From contig NZ_JAAMPJ010000012.1 of NCBI RefSeq assembly GCF_011067745.1, forward strand, positions 62,001 through 126,000: 64,000 bases of DNA, given 5' to 3'. The notes beneath the pieces were generated by a model, which saw only the letters and a program-made list of their open reading frames with translations, did no database searches and was not told the DNA's origin. Position 1 is the stretch's first letter, and every line of letters starts with the position of its first letter. Source of the stretch: Lentzea alba. Lineage in GTDB: Bacteria > Actinomycetota > Actinomycetes > Mycobacteriales > Pseudonocardiaceae. Shown here piece by piece: positions 23,984-32,442 of the stretch. A program made the position numbers and the translations under genes.

Positions 23984-25032
23984 TGCCCTCGCACACCTCG
24001 GTCCGCTCGACCGCGCTGGAGCCCCGCAAGGGCACCTCGGTCCCGCGAAGACTGCTGACGGTCTACGGCATGGTGCTGGTCACGCTGGGACTGCTCGGGT
24101 TGTTCACCGCGCTCGCGCCCGAGACGTTCGCCACCGGACTGAACTTCCGGTTGCTCGCCGCGGGCAACGCCGTTCCGCTCGTCCTCGCGCTCGCGGTCAC
24201 CGTGCCGATGATCGCGGGCAAGATCGACCTGTCCGCCGGATACGCGCTCGGCCTCTGGCAGGTGCTCTCGCTCTCCTTGCAGCTGCGCGGCATGGACTAC
24301 CGCCTGGTGATCCTGCTCGTGCTGGTCGGCGGCGCGGTCGTCGGCCTGGTGAACGCCCTGCTGGTGGAACTCGCCCAAGTGGACGCGTTCGTCGCCACCC
24401 TGGCCACCGGTCAGGTGATCTTCGCGATCACCTACTGGTACACCGGCGGCAAGCAGGTGGTCGACCCGGACGGGGCGCGGGCAGCCTACTTCGACGCGCT
24501 GGCGACCTGGTCGCTCGGCCCGGTGCCCGGCCCGTTCGTCATCGCGGTGCTGCTGGTCGTTGCGCTGTGGGTGGTGCTGGAGTTCCTCCCGGCCGGACGC
24601 TACCTGTACGCGGTGGGCGCGAACCCGCGGGCGGCCGAGCTCACGGGCATCCGGCGCCGACGTTATGTGGTGGGCTCGATGGTCGCGTCGGGCGTGCTGT
24701 GCGCGATCGCGGGCATCCTGTTGTCCGCCAGGCAGGGTGGCGTGGCGCAGGCCAACATCGGTCCCGACTTCCTGCTGCCCGCGCTGGCCGCGGCCTTCCT
24801 CGGCTCGACGACGATCCGACCGGGCCGCGTCAACGCCTGGGGCACCCTGCTCGGCGTCACGATCACCACGATCGGCATCTCCGGGCTCCAGCAGCTGCTG
24901 CCCGGCCGCTTCTACCTGGAGCCGTTGTTCAACGGCCTGACCCTGGTGGCCGCGATCGTGATCGCGAGCCTCGCCAGCCGCAAACGCCTGGCGGGCGCGG
25001 AAAAGCACCAGCTCGAGGAGAAGGCCGCATGA
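23983..25032 (+). CDS. Sugar ABC transporter permease (RbsC type)
   Basis: A 349-residue membrane protein with 8-10 predicted helices. LALAVTVPMIAGKIDLSAGYALGL near residues 65-90 and RYLYAVGANPRAAELTGIRRRRY near 205-228 are BPD_transp_2 signatures; the latter is the EAA-like ATPase-contact loop. FLGSTTIRPGRVNAWGTLLG further supports the ribose-type family. The start shares one nucleotide with the preceding stop. It forms a homodimeric channel fed by the binding protein at 25029. Confidence 0.92.
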   Translation: MPSHTSVRSTALEPRKGTSVPRRLLTVYGMVLVTLGLLGLFTALAPETFATGLNFRLLAAGNAVPLVLALAVTVPMIAGKIDLSAGYALGLWQVLSLSLQLRGMDYRLVILLVLVGGAVVGLVNALLVELAQVDAFVATLATGQVIFAITYWYTGGKQVVDPDGARAAYFDALATWSLGPVPGPFVIAVLLVVALWVVLEFLPAGRYLYAVGANPRAAELTGIRRRRYVVGSMVASGVLCAIAGILLSARQGGVAQANIGPDFLLPALAAAFLGSTTIRPGRVNAWGTLLGVTITTIGISGLQQLLPGRFYLEPLFNGLTLVAAIVIASLASRKRLAGAEKHQLEEKAA

Positions 25033-26177
25033 GAACGATCCTGATCGTGGCCGCGCTGCTGCTGACCGGCTGCGCGAGCCCGACCGTGGCGGAGATGCAG
25101 GGCCGTTCCACGAGCACCGCGGCACAGCAGCGGTTGACGCCCGACGGACTCACCGACGTGCTCGCCGACGCGCGCAAGCGGGTCGCCGAAAGCCTGGAAG
25201 GACGCACCGGTTTCACCCCGCCGTCCGGCTCGGTGGCCGCACAGCACCGCGGCGGCACGATCGCGTTCATCGGAGCCGATCTCGGCAACGGTGGCATCAA
25301 CACAGTCGGCCAGGCCGTGGCGGAGGCGGCGCAGGCGATCGGCTGGCAGGTCACGCAGCTCGACGGCAAGGGCAACGCCCAGGGCCGCACGCAGGCGCTG
25401 AACCAGGCCGTCGCCCTGAGGCCCCTGGGCATCGTGCTCGGCGGGTTCGACGCCACCGAACAGGCCTCGACCATCAAGCAGGCCGCCGAAGCCGGCATCC
25501 CGGTCGTCGGCTGGCACGCGGGCGCGACGCCGGGGCCGATGCCCGCCGCGGGGGTGTTCACCAACGTCACCACCGATCCGCTGGAGGTCGCCTGGCTCGC
25601 CGCCGCCTACGCGGTCGCGGACTCGGGTGGACGGGCCGGCGTGGTCGTGCTGACCGACTCGCAGTACGAGATCGCGGTCCGCAAGGCCAAGGCGATGGAG
25701 GAGTACGTCAAGCTGTGCTCCGGTTGCACGGTGCTGTCCTATGAGGACTCACCGATCGAGGACGCCGACGCGCGCATGCCCAGCCTGGTCTCGACCCTGT
25801 TGCAGCGCAACGGAGATCGGCTCGGCTACCTCCTCGGCGTGAACGGCAACTACTTCGGCGGTGCCAAGTCCGCACTGCGCGACGCCGGCCGTCCCGCCAC
25901 CGGACCGCCGATGTCGGTGGCCGCGGGTGACGGCGACGCCGCGGAGTTCCAGCGCGTCCGCACCGGTGACTACCAGGCGGCCACGGTCGCCGAGCCCATG
26001 CTGCTGCAGGGCTGGCAGCTCGTCGACGAGCTCAACCGCGCGATCGCCGGGGCGGCGCCGTCGGGCTTCGTCGCGAAACCCGCGCTGATCACGCGCGCCA
26101 CCGTCCCCGCCGGTCCGGTGTTCGATCCGCCGTCGGGGTATCGGGAGATCTACCGGAAGGCATGGGGGCAGTCATGA
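25029..26177 (+). CDS. Sugar ABC transporter substrate-binding lipoprotein
   Basis: 382 residues with lipobox LLTGC (Cys15). After a ~60-residue linker comes a PBP-1 fold: GGTIAFIGADLGNGGINTVGQAVAEAA, then RPLGIVLGGFDATEQASTIKQAAEAGIPVVGWHAG, and later YLLGVNGNYFGGAKSALRDAG. The linker between the lipid anchor and the binding domain is longer than in RbsB. Two Cys (LCSGC) may form a local disulfide. ATG 25029 overlaps the permease stop (ATGA). It is the cognate receptor of this importer, whose ligand is probably an aldonic acid or its lactone, judging from neighbours. Confidence 0.9.
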   Translation: MRTILIVAALLLTGCASPTVAEMQGRSTSTAAQQRLTPDGLTDVLADARKRVAESLEGRTGFTPPSGSVAAQHRGGTIAFIGADLGNGGINTVGQAVAEAAQAIGWQVTQLDGKGNAQGRTQALNQAVALRPLGIVLGGFDATEQASTIKQAAEAGIPVVGWHAGATPGPMPAAGVFTNVTTDPLEVAWLAAAYAVADSGGRAGVVVLTDSQYEIAVRKAKAMEEYVKLCSGCTVLSYEDSPIEDADARMPSLVSTLLQRNGDRLGYLLGVNGNYFGGAKSALRDAGRPATGPPMSVAAGDGDAAEFQRVRTGDYQAATVAEPMLLQGWQLVDELNRAIAGAAPSGFVAKPALITRATVPAGPVFDPPSGYREIYRKAWGQS

Positions 26178-27040
26178 CAGAGGTCGGTGTGGCCGGGCTC
26201 GGCGTGATGGGTGCCGCCATCGCGCGGCGGCTGCTCGCGACGGGCCACGTGGTCCGCGGGTTCGACGTGCGCGGTGAAGCCGTGCGGGCGCTGGAAGAAG
26301 AGGGCCTCGCGGGTGTGCCCGTTCCCGCGGACCTGGCCGCGGCGGGCATCGTGATCCTGTCGCTGAACTCGGCGGGCGTCGTCGACAGCGCGGTGTTCGG
26401 CGCGCACGGGGTGCTGGCCGACCCGCAGCCCGGCGTGATCGTGATCGACATGTCGAGCATCGACCCGGTCAACACCCGCGACTTCGCCGCGCGGGCACGG
26501 GAAAGAGGCGCCCGCTGGGTCGACGCGCCGCTGTCGGGAGGCGCACCGGCCGCCGCTCGGGGCGCACTGACCCTGATGGTCGGCGGCGAGACCGAGGACG
26601 TCGTCGCCGCGCAGGTGGTGCTGCGGTCGTTGGCCGCGCAGATCACGCACATCGGGCCGAGCGGCTCCGGGCAGCTCGTGAAGATGGTGAACCAGGTGCT
26701 CGTCGGCTGCGCGTTCGCGGCACTCGCCGAGTCCGCCGCTCTCGTGCGGGCCGCCGGACTGTCGCCCGCCGAAGTGCTGACCGCGCTCACCGGCGGACGG
26801 GCGGACTCCCCGCTGCTGCAGGAGTTCTTCACCAAGTTCGCCGAGGTGGACCTCACGCCCACCGGCCGGGTGCGCAACATGGTCAAGGACCTGGAGACCG
26901 CGCGCGACTTCGCCCGCACGGCGAACATCCCGCTGCCCATCACCTCGGCCGTGTCCGAACTGCACCGCTGGGCGGTCGCGGCAGGACACGGCGACGAGGA
27001 CAACGCCGCGCTGATGCACTACTACCTGGAGAACGCATGA
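26174..27040 (+). CDS. NAD-binding 3-hydroxyisobutyrate/6-phosphogluconate-type dehydrogenase
   Basis: 288 residues of the beta-hydroxyacid dehydrogenase family. GLGVMG (8-13) is the nucleotide-binding turn, DAPLSGGAPAAARGALTLMVGG (near 118-140) the substrate-binding block, and GQLVKMVNQVL (near 165-175) contains the catalytic Lys. The C-terminal all-helical dimerisation domain is complete. It would oxidise a 3-hydroxyacid or reduce a tartronate-semialdehyde-type product. ATG 26174 overlaps the binding-protein stop, whereas an alternative start 12 nt upstream lies within that gene. Its exact substrate in this pathway is uncertain. Confidence 0.88.
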   Translation: MTEVGVAGLGVMGAAIARRLLATGHVVRGFDVRGEAVRALEEEGLAGVPVPADLAAAGIVILSLNSAGVVDSAVFGAHGVLADPQPGVIVIDMSSIDPVNTRDFAARARERGARWVDAPLSGGAPAAARGALTLMVGGETEDVVAAQVVLRSLAAQITHIGPSGSGQLVKMVNQVLVGCAFAALAESAALVRAAGLSPAEVLTALTGGRADSPLLQEFFTKFAEVDLTPTGRVRNMVKDLETARDFARTANIPLPITSAVSELHRWAVAAGHGDEDNAALMHYYLENA

Positions 27041-27795
27041 CCAACTCGTTGTTCGACCTGACCGGCCGGACGGCGCTGGTCACCGGTTCCAGCAAGGGAA
27101 TCGGCTCGGCGCTCGCGCGGGGACTCGCCGAGGCCGGGGCAGCCGTCGTGCTCAACGGCCGCGACCAGACCGCGCTCGCCGAAGCGGCCGCACGGCTGCG
27201 CGACGCCGTCGGGACCGAGGTCCGCACGGCGGCGTTCGACGTCACCGATCCCGACGCCGTGCAGGCCGCGATCGAGGAGATCGGCCCGGTGGACGTGCTG
27301 GTGAACAACACCGGTGTCCAGCACCGCGAGCCGATGCTCGACGTGGCCGTGGAGAACTGGCGCCGCGTGATCGACACGAACCTGACGAGCGCCTTCGTCG
27401 TCGGCCGCGCGGTCGCCGCGGGAATGGTCGAACGCGGCCACGGCAAGATCGTCAACGTCTGCTCGGTGCAGAGCTGGCTCGCCAGGCCGGGAATCGCGGC
27501 CTACGCGGCGTCCAAGGGCGGCCTCGCGATGCTGACCAAGGGGATGTGCGCGGAGTGGGCCTCCTCGGGGATCACGGTGAACGGCCTCGCGCCGGGTTAC
27601 GTGATCACCGAGCTGACCCGGCCGCTGGTGGAGGATCCGGCGTTCGACGCGTGGATCCGCGGCCGGACCCCGGCCGGTCGCTGGGCGACGGTCGCCGATC
27701 TCGTCGGCACGCTCGTCTGGCTCGCGGCACCCGCTTCCGACTTCGTCAACGGCCAGGTCATCGCCGTCGACGGCGGCCTCACGGCGGTGATCTGA
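27037..27795 (+). CDS. SDR oxidoreductase, gluconate 5-dehydrogenase-like
   Basis: A 252-residue classical SDR with intact residues: cofactor motif TGSSKGIG (16-23), NNTG (90-93), catalytic Ser143 in VCSVQSW, and Tyr156/Lys160 in YAASK. LTGRTALVTGSSKGIG, NWRRVIDTNLT and the IAVDGG C-terminus are typical of the gluconate 5-dehydrogenase (IdnO) branch, which interconverts gluconate and 5-ketogluconate. The operon context with an L-idonate dehydrogenase-like gene strengthens this. ATG 27037 overlaps the previous stop. Distinguishing it from 2-deoxygluconate or 3-oxoacyl reductases requires phylogeny. Confidence 0.85.
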   Translation: MTNSLFDLTGRTALVTGSSKGIGSALARGLAEAGAAVVLNGRDQTALAEAAARLRDAVGTEVRTAAFDVTDPDAVQAAIEEIGPVDVLVNNTGVQHREPMLDVAVENWRRVIDTNLTSAFVVGRAVAAGMVERGHGKIVNVCSVQSWLARPGIAAYAASKGGLAMLTKGMCAEWASSGITVNGLAPGYVITELTRPLVEDPAFDAWIRGRTPAGRWATVADLVGTLVWLAAPASDFVNGQVIAVDGGLTAVI

Positions 27796-28848
27796 GTGGC
27801 GACGATGTGGGCGGTGGTCGCGTACGGCCCGGGAGACCTCCGGGTGGAACAGCGCGAGGTTCCCGAACCCGGCCCCGGCGAGGTCGCGGTCGCCGTGCAC
27901 TACGGCGGAATCTGCGGGTCCGACCTGCACTACTGGCGGCACGGCGCGGTGGGTGACTTCCGGCTGAGAGAACCGCTGGTGCTCGGCCACGAGGTGTCGG
28001 GCGTCGTCCGCGAGGTCGGCCCCGGCGTCGACGGGGTGAAGGTCGGCGCGGAGGTCGCGGTGCACCCCGCGACACCCTGCGACACGTGTCCGCAATGCCG
28101 TTCCGATCGACGCAACATCTGCGCCAACACGTCGTACCTCGGCAGTGCGGCCCGGTTCCCGCACGTGCAGGGCGGGTTCGCGGGCGTGCTCGTGGTGCCG
28201 GCCGCCCAGGTGCTGCCGCTGCCCGCCGGACTGGACCTGCGCCGCGCCGCCGTGGCCGAACCGGCCTCGGTCGCCTGGCACGCGGTCCGGCGCGCCGGAA
28301 CCCTGACGGGCAAACGGGTTCTGGTCACGGGCGCGGGCCCGATCGGGGCACTGGTGGTGGCCGCGGCGAGGGCCGCCGGCGCGGACGAGATCGTCGTGTC
28401 CGACGTGCACGAGGCTCCGCTCGCCGTGGCGCGTCAGGTCGGCGCCACCACGACGGTCCGCGTCGGCACCCCGGAAGCGGTGGTGCTGGACGACCTCCGG
28501 GCCGACGTGGCGATCGAGTCCTCGGGCGCACCCGCCGGCTTCACCACGTGTCTGCGCGCGGTGGACCGCGGCGGAACGGTCGTGGGACTCGGTCTGCTGC
28601 CACCGGGGGACAGCCCGATCGCCGCGAACCTGTTGGTGACCAAGGAGATCCGGGTCCTCGGAAGTTTCCGCTTCGACCACGAGATGTCCGCCGTGCTGGC
28701 GGCGCTCGCCGAAGACGCCCTGCCGGTGGACCCGGTGGTGACGGAGGTGGTGCCGGCCCCGTTCGCCCCCTCGGCGTTCGAGCTGGCCGCCGACCCGCGC
28801 AACTCCTGCAAGGTGCTGCTCGACTTCAGCGGTGGGCTCGATGAATGA
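27796..28848 (+). CDS. Zinc alcohol dehydrogenase, L-idonate 5-dehydrogenase-like
   Basis: A 350-residue medium-chain dehydrogenase. Catalytic zinc ligands are Cys40 (GICGSD) and His65-Glu66 (LGHE); the structural zinc site has Cys95, 98, 101 and 109. The GAGPIGALVV Rossmann turn lies near 177. GSDLHYWRHGAVGDFRLREP and the late LGSFRFDHEM are hallmarks of L-idonate 5-dehydrogenases, which oxidise L-idonate to 5-keto-D-gluconate. With the SDR next to it this gives the idonate-to-gluconate route. GTG 27796 directly follows the SDR stop; ATG 27802 is an equally possible start. Confidence 0.85.
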   Translation: MATMWAVVAYGPGDLRVEQREVPEPGPGEVAVAVHYGGICGSDLHYWRHGAVGDFRLREPLVLGHEVSGVVREVGPGVDGVKVGAEVAVHPATPCDTCPQCRSDRRNICANTSYLGSAARFPHVQGGFAGVLVVPAAQVLPLPAGLDLRRAAVAEPASVAWHAVRRAGTLTGKRVLVTGAGPIGALVVAAARAAGADEIVVSDVHEAPLAVARQVGATTTVRVGTPEAVVLDDLRADVAIESSGAPAGFTTCLRAVDRGGTVVGLGLLPPGDSPIAANLLVTKEIRVLGSFRFDHEMSAVLAALAEDALPVDPVVTEVVPAPFAPSAFELAADPRNSCKVLLDFSGGLDE

Positions 28849-29638
28849 GGTCCGGTCGTTGCGCGAGGTGGAGAGCAGGTCTCCGGCCGTCACCAGGGCC
28901 GTCGCCGTGCTCGAAGAGGTCGCCCGCTCCCGTGATCCCCTGGGGGTGAGCGCGCTGGCCCGCAGGCTCGGGCTCGCGAAGTCGACCATCGCGAACCTGT
29001 GCACCGCACTGGAAACGACGGGGATGGTGCGACGGGTCGGCGACGGCTGGTTGCTCGGCTACAAGATCTACGAGCTCGGCGAGCAGTTCCGCGCCGGCAC
29101 CGATCTCGTCGCGGAGTTCGAGCGGCTGGCGGCGAGACTGCCGGTCGCCTCGGCCGAAACCCTGTTGCTGGCCGTGCTGGACGGCACCGAGGTGGTGTAC
29201 CTCGGCCGGCACGGCGGCCGTCAGCCCGTCCGGCTGGCGTGCGACACCGGCCTGCGGATGCCCGCCGTGGTCACCGCCCTGGGCAAGGCGATGCTCGCGC
29301 AGCTCCCGTGGCGCGAGTGCGAGAGCCGCCTGAAGTCGATCCGCGAGTTGCCCATGCGGACCGAGAGCTCGCACACCACGATCGCGGCGGTGCGCGCCGA
29401 CATCGAGGAGGCCCGTTGCCGCGGTTACGGGATCGACAACGGCGAGAACATCGAGGGCATCTCCTGCTTCAGCGTCGCGATCCCGGGACGGATGGAGCCG
29501 CCGACCGCGGTCAGCGTGACCTTGCTGTCGTCCCGGGCGACACCCGAGCACACGGCCGCGCTGGTGGCGGATCTCAACGTGCTCGCCGGTGAGCTGTCGC
29601 GGCTGGTGGATCTGGAACATCGAGAACGGAGCAGGTGA
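28841..29638 (+). CDS. IclR-family transcriptional regulator
   Basis: 265 residues. The winged helix-turn-helix occupies residues 12-75 (SPAVTRAVAVLEEVARSRDP, then LARRLGLAKSTIANLCTALE). The C-terminal effector domain runs from about 80 (LGYKIYELGEQFRAG) to 250, with TALGKAMLAQLPWRE and the GYGIDNGENIEGISCFSVAI block of the ligand pocket. The start at ATG 28841 overlaps the preceding gene by 8 nt. It is a paralog of the IclR protein at 46262. It likely senses a sugar-acid intermediate and acts on the tandem operators at 21574-21608. Confidence 0.93.
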   Translation: MNEVRSLREVESRSPAVTRAVAVLEEVARSRDPLGVSALARRLGLAKSTIANLCTALETTGMVRRVGDGWLLGYKIYELGEQFRAGTDLVAEFERLAARLPVASAETLLLAVLDGTEVVYLGRHGGRQPVRLACDTGLRMPAVVTALGKAMLAQLPWRECESRLKSIRELPMRTESSHTTIAAVRADIEEARCRGYGIDNGENIEGISCFSVAIPGRMEPPTAVSVTLLSSRATPEHTAALVADLNVLAGELSRLVDLEHRERSR

Positions 29639-30652
29639 GTGGTGGGTGTGGGGCGCAGGCCGCGGGTGATGGTGTCCAGGGCGGGTTTGCCCGGTCGTGG
29701 GCTGGAACTGCTCGCCGAGCGGTGTGAGGTCGTCGAGTGGGATGAGCGGACACCACCGACGGCGGCGGAGCTGCACCGGCTGGCCAAGGACTGCGACGGC
29801 GCGTTGGTGCTCGGCACGGACCTGGTCGACTCGGCGCTGCTGGACGCCGCCGGCGCGGACCTGCGGGTGGTCGCCCTGGCGTCCATGGGGTTCGACGCGG
29901 TCGACCAGGAAGCGGCGCGGGAGCACAAGGTGGTCGTCACGCACACACCGCACGTGCTCGCCGAGACCACCGCCGACATCGTGCTGTCGTTGATGCTGAT
30001 GAGCAGGCGCCGCCTCGGCGCGGCGATCGACTCGATGCGGCGGGGCGAATGGCGGACGTTCCAGATGGACGTCTTCCTCGGCTTGGACGTGCACGGCGCG
30101 ACACTCGGCCTGATCGGCTACGGCCAGATCGCGCACGCGGTCGCGAAACGGGCCGCCGCGTTCGGCATGAACGTCCAGCACCACAACCCGGGCAAGCCGA
30201 GCGACTCGCTGTCCCGCTCCGTCGAGCTGGAAGAGTTGTTGCGCACCAGTGACATCGTGTCGTTGCACGTGCCGCTCACGCCGCTCACGCGCAACCTGAT
30301 CGGCGCGCGTGAGCTGGCGATGATGAAGCCGACGGCCACCCTGGTCAACACCTCACGCGGTGGAGTGGTCGACGAGAGCGCGTTGATCGGTGCGCTGCGC
30401 ACCGGACGGCTGCACTCGGCCGGGCTGGACGTCATGGTCGACGAGCCGCGCAGTGAACCGACCGACCCGCTGTTCGGCGTGCCGAACCTGGTGGTCCTGC
30501 CGCACGTCGGTTCGGCCACCGAGGCGACCCGTGCGGCCATGGTCGAGCTCGCGGCGCGCAACGTCCTGGCCGTGCTGGACGGCTTCGAGGCGATGACACC
30601 GGTGCCCGGCACTCCGGCCACCCACGACCGCGGCCGCCCGACGGCCAGGTGA
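29639..30652 (+). CDS. D-isomer-specific 2-hydroxyacid dehydrogenase (2-ketogluconate reductase-like)
   Basis: A 337-residue NAD(P)-dependent reductase. The Rossmann motif LGLIGYGQIAHAVAKRA lies near 160-176. Catalytic Arg is in NTSRGGVVDE, Glu in DVMVDEPRSEP and the catalytic His in LPHVGSAT. The family reduces 2-keto acids such as glyoxylate, hydroxypyruvate or 2-ketogluconate. As last gene of a sugar-acid operon, 2-ketogluconate reduction is the natural guess. GTG 29639 abuts the IclR stop; an internal ATG at 29669 is the alternative start. A palindromic terminator follows. Confidence 0.9.
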   Translation: MVGVGRRPRVMVSRAGLPGRGLELLAERCEVVEWDERTPPTAAELHRLAKDCDGALVLGTDLVDSALLDAAGADLRVVALASMGFDAVDQEAAREHKVVVTHTPHVLAETTADIVLSLMLMSRRRLGAAIDSMRRGEWRTFQMDVFLGLDVHGATLGLIGYGQIAHAVAKRAAAFGMNVQHHNPGKPSDSLSRSVELEELLRTSDIVSLHVPLTPLTRNLIGARELAMMKPTATLVNTSRGGVVDESALIGALRTGRLHSAGLDVMVDEPRSEPTDPLFGVPNLVVLPHVGSATEATRAAMVELAARNVLAVLDGFEAMTPVPGTPATHDRGRPTAR

Positions 30653-30667
30653 CCGCGGTCCGCTCTG

Positions 30668-30698
30668 GACGTTGATGAAGGGTCCCTTCATCAACGTC
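30668..30698. terminator. Palindromic bidirectional terminator
   Basis: GACGTTGATGAAGGG (30668-30682) and CCCTTCATCAACGTC (30684-30698) are perfect 15-bp arms separated by one T. The site lies between the convergent genes ending at 30652 and 30710 and would terminate both. Such a minimal loop is unusual; the inner 4-6 bp would open in RNA. Confidence 0.75.
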
Positions 30699-30709
30699 GC
30701 CACGGGGGC

Positions 30710-31474
30710 TCAGCCGCGGCCGATGTAGGGCATCGCGGTCGCCATCAGGGTCATGAACTGGACGTTGGCGTGCAGCGGCAGTTCCGCCATGTGCCGGACG
30801 GCCTCCGCCACGTGCGTGAGCTCCATCGTGGGCTCGGCGGTGACCGACCTGTCGGCCTGCAGCACACCCGCGCTCATGCCGCTCGTCATGGTGGTGGCCG
30901 CGTTGCCGATGTCGATCTGGCCGCATGCGATCTCGTACTGACGTCCTTCGAGCGAGATCGACTTCGTCAGGCCGGTGATCGCGTGCTTGGTGGCGTTGTA
31001 GGCGACGGCGTCGGGACGTGGCGTGTGTGCGGAGATGGAGCCGTTGTTGATGATCCGGCCTCCCCGCGGCCGCTGCTCGCGCATCACCCGGAACGCGGCG
31101 CGGGCGCAGAGGAACGCACCGGTCAGGTTGGTGTCGATCAGGCGCTGCCACTGGGCGAGGGAGACCTCGTGCAACGGCGTTGCGGGTGCGGAGACACCGG
31201 CGTTGTTGAACAACACGTCGACGCGGCCCCACCGAGTCCGCACGGCGTCGAACAGCGCGTCCACCGACTCCTCGTCGGTGACGTCGGCAGGGATCGCGAG
31301 CACGTGATCCGGGTCCGCCTGGGCGGCGGTGTCCGCCAGGGCGCCGGCCCTGCGGCCCGCGAGGGCGACGCGGTGGCCCGTGTCGAGCAGTTCCTGGGCA
31401 ACGGCACGGCCGATTCCCGAGCCGGCGCCGGTGACCACGCAGACCTGGGGCGTGACGTGAGGTGTGCTGCGCAT
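30710..31474 (-). CDS. Classical SDR-family oxidoreductase
   Basis: 254 residues with intact SDR features: TGAGSGIGRA cofactor turn near residues 15-24, FNNAGVS near 88-94, Ser in NNGSISA, and YNATK with catalytic Tyr and Lys near 160-164. The C-terminus PYIGRG is short. The fold suggests NAD(P)-dependent alcohol/ketone interconversion, with substrate unknown. It is convergent with the sugar-acid operon but separated by a terminator, so it is probably not part of it. A TCCG-N7-CGGA dyad lies 68 nt upstream. Confidence 0.9.
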   Translation of the reverse strand: MRSTPHVTPQVCVVTGAGSGIGRAVAQELLDTGHRVALAGRRAGALADTAAQADPDHVLAIPADVTDEESVDALFDAVRTRWGRVDVLFNNAGVSAPATPLHEVSLAQWQRLIDTNLTGAFLCARAAFRVMREQRPRGGRIINNGSISAHTPRPDAVAYNATKHAITGLTKSISLEGRQYEIACGQIDIGNAATTMTSGMSAGVLQADRSVTAEPTMELTHVAEAVRHMAELPLHANVQFMTLMATAMPYIGRG

Positions 31475-31541
31475 GCGGAACTCCCGGAAACCAGTCGGCC
31501 GTTGCTGGAGTGTGAGGGACGCGAAAGAACCGGGGAAGGAG

Positions 31542-31557
31542 TTCCGCGTCTTTCGGA
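31542..31557. promoter_or_regulatory. TCCG-N7-CGGA dyad (minus-strand orientation)
   Basis: The plus strand reads TTCCGCGTCTTTCGGA, the reverse complement of TCCGAAAGACGCGGAA. It lies in the divergent region between the SDR (start 31474) and the PAS-LuxR gene (31737), so it could serve either promoter. Confidence 0.5.
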
Positions 31558-31572
31558 GATTTTTCCGGGGAG

Positions 31573-31594
31573 TGCTACCTCAAGCTTGGATCAA
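31573..31594 (+). promoter_or_regulatory. Shared promoter word TGCTACCTCAAG-N5-ATCAA, copy 1
   Basis: TGCTACCTCAAG (31573-31584) and ATCAA (31590-31594) recur with identical spacing at 47356-47377, upstream of another LuxR-type regulator. Here AATGTTGT is also directly repeated at 31594 and 31626, 32 bp apart (three helical turns), which suggests activator binding on one DNA face. Confidence 0.45.
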
Positions 31595-31736
31595 ATGTTG
31601 TTCAATCGCCGCCCTCGGTTTGTCTAATGTTGTCCGCCGTGGGCTGGTTCGCGTTGCGGAGGATTCCAATGAGCGTGTCGCTGACAGATCGCCGGAAATG
31701 CGGCCGCGTCCGTTCCGGCCTGGTCGCGAGGTGTTC

Positions 31737-32354
31737 GTGAGCTCGGAAGGCACCGGGCGTTCCTCGGTCGGTGGGCGGTGCGACGCGGACACCTGGTCGT
31801 GCGCGCATCTCGACGCCTCGCTGCGGTTCGTCGACGCCGATCCGACGTTCCGCCTCGAGTTCGGGGACGACGTCCTGGGGCGGGACCTGGGCGACGTGCT
31901 GCACCCCGGCTTCGCGGAGTCGGTGCGCGCGCAGCTCGCTGACCTGGTGGCGGGCCGGTTGAGCAGGGTGGCGCTGCACTCGGTGGTGCAGGGACGCGGT
32001 CGGGGCCCGGCGGTGGTCGAGGTGACCGCGGTGGCGGGTGGTGGTGGCCGGGCGAAGGTGGTGCTCGCGGTGCGTCCGGAGCAGGGAGAGTGGTCGTTCG
32101 AGCCCCGCCGCGAGCCGCTGGTGCTGACCGAGCTCAGGGCCCGCATCCTCGAGCACGTCGCGGCGGGGATGTCCAGCGCGCAGTCGGCGAGAACGCTGTA
32201 CCTGAGCAAGCCGGGTGTCGAGTACCACGTCGCGTCGTTGGTGCGGAAACTGGGCGCGGCCAATCGCACCGCGATGGTGGCAATGGCCTATGCTGCCGGC
32301 GTCCTGATGCCGGATCAATGGCCACCCAAGGTGGATCCAATTCTCATCCTGTGA
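31737..32354 (+). CDS. PAS-LuxR-type single-HTH regulator
   Basis: About 205 residues. A PAS-like sensor (HLDASLRFVDADPTFRLEFG, then GRDLGDVLHPGFAESVR) covers the N-terminal half. A LuxR HTH covers the C-terminal ~60 residues (ARILEHVAAGMSSAQSARTL, then YLSKPGVEYHVASLVRKLG). The start is uncertain: GTG 31737 (CGAGG upstream) or GTG 31731 gives a length similar to the paralog at 40739, while ATG 31698 would add unconserved residues. The PAS-LuxR arrangement is known from polyene regulators such as PimM. The paralog lies 9 kb away beside a response regulator. Targets are unknown. Confidence 0.75.
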   Translation: MSSEGTGRSSVGGRCDADTWSCAHLDASLRFVDADPTFRLEFGDDVLGRDLGDVLHPGFAESVRAQLADLVAGRLSRVALHSVVQGRGRGPAVVEVTAVAGGGGRAKVVLAVRPEQGEWSFEPRREPLVLTELRARILEHVAAGMSSAQSARTLYLSKPGVEYHVASLVRKLGAANRTAMVAMAYAAGVLMPDQWPPKVDPILIL

Positions 32355-32442
32355 GAGCGGGGCAGGAATCTTGGACGGTCGACTAGTTGTAGTCACAGTC
32401 ATGCGAATCATGTGTGCGAAATTGTTTCGACTGGGGTGAGCA

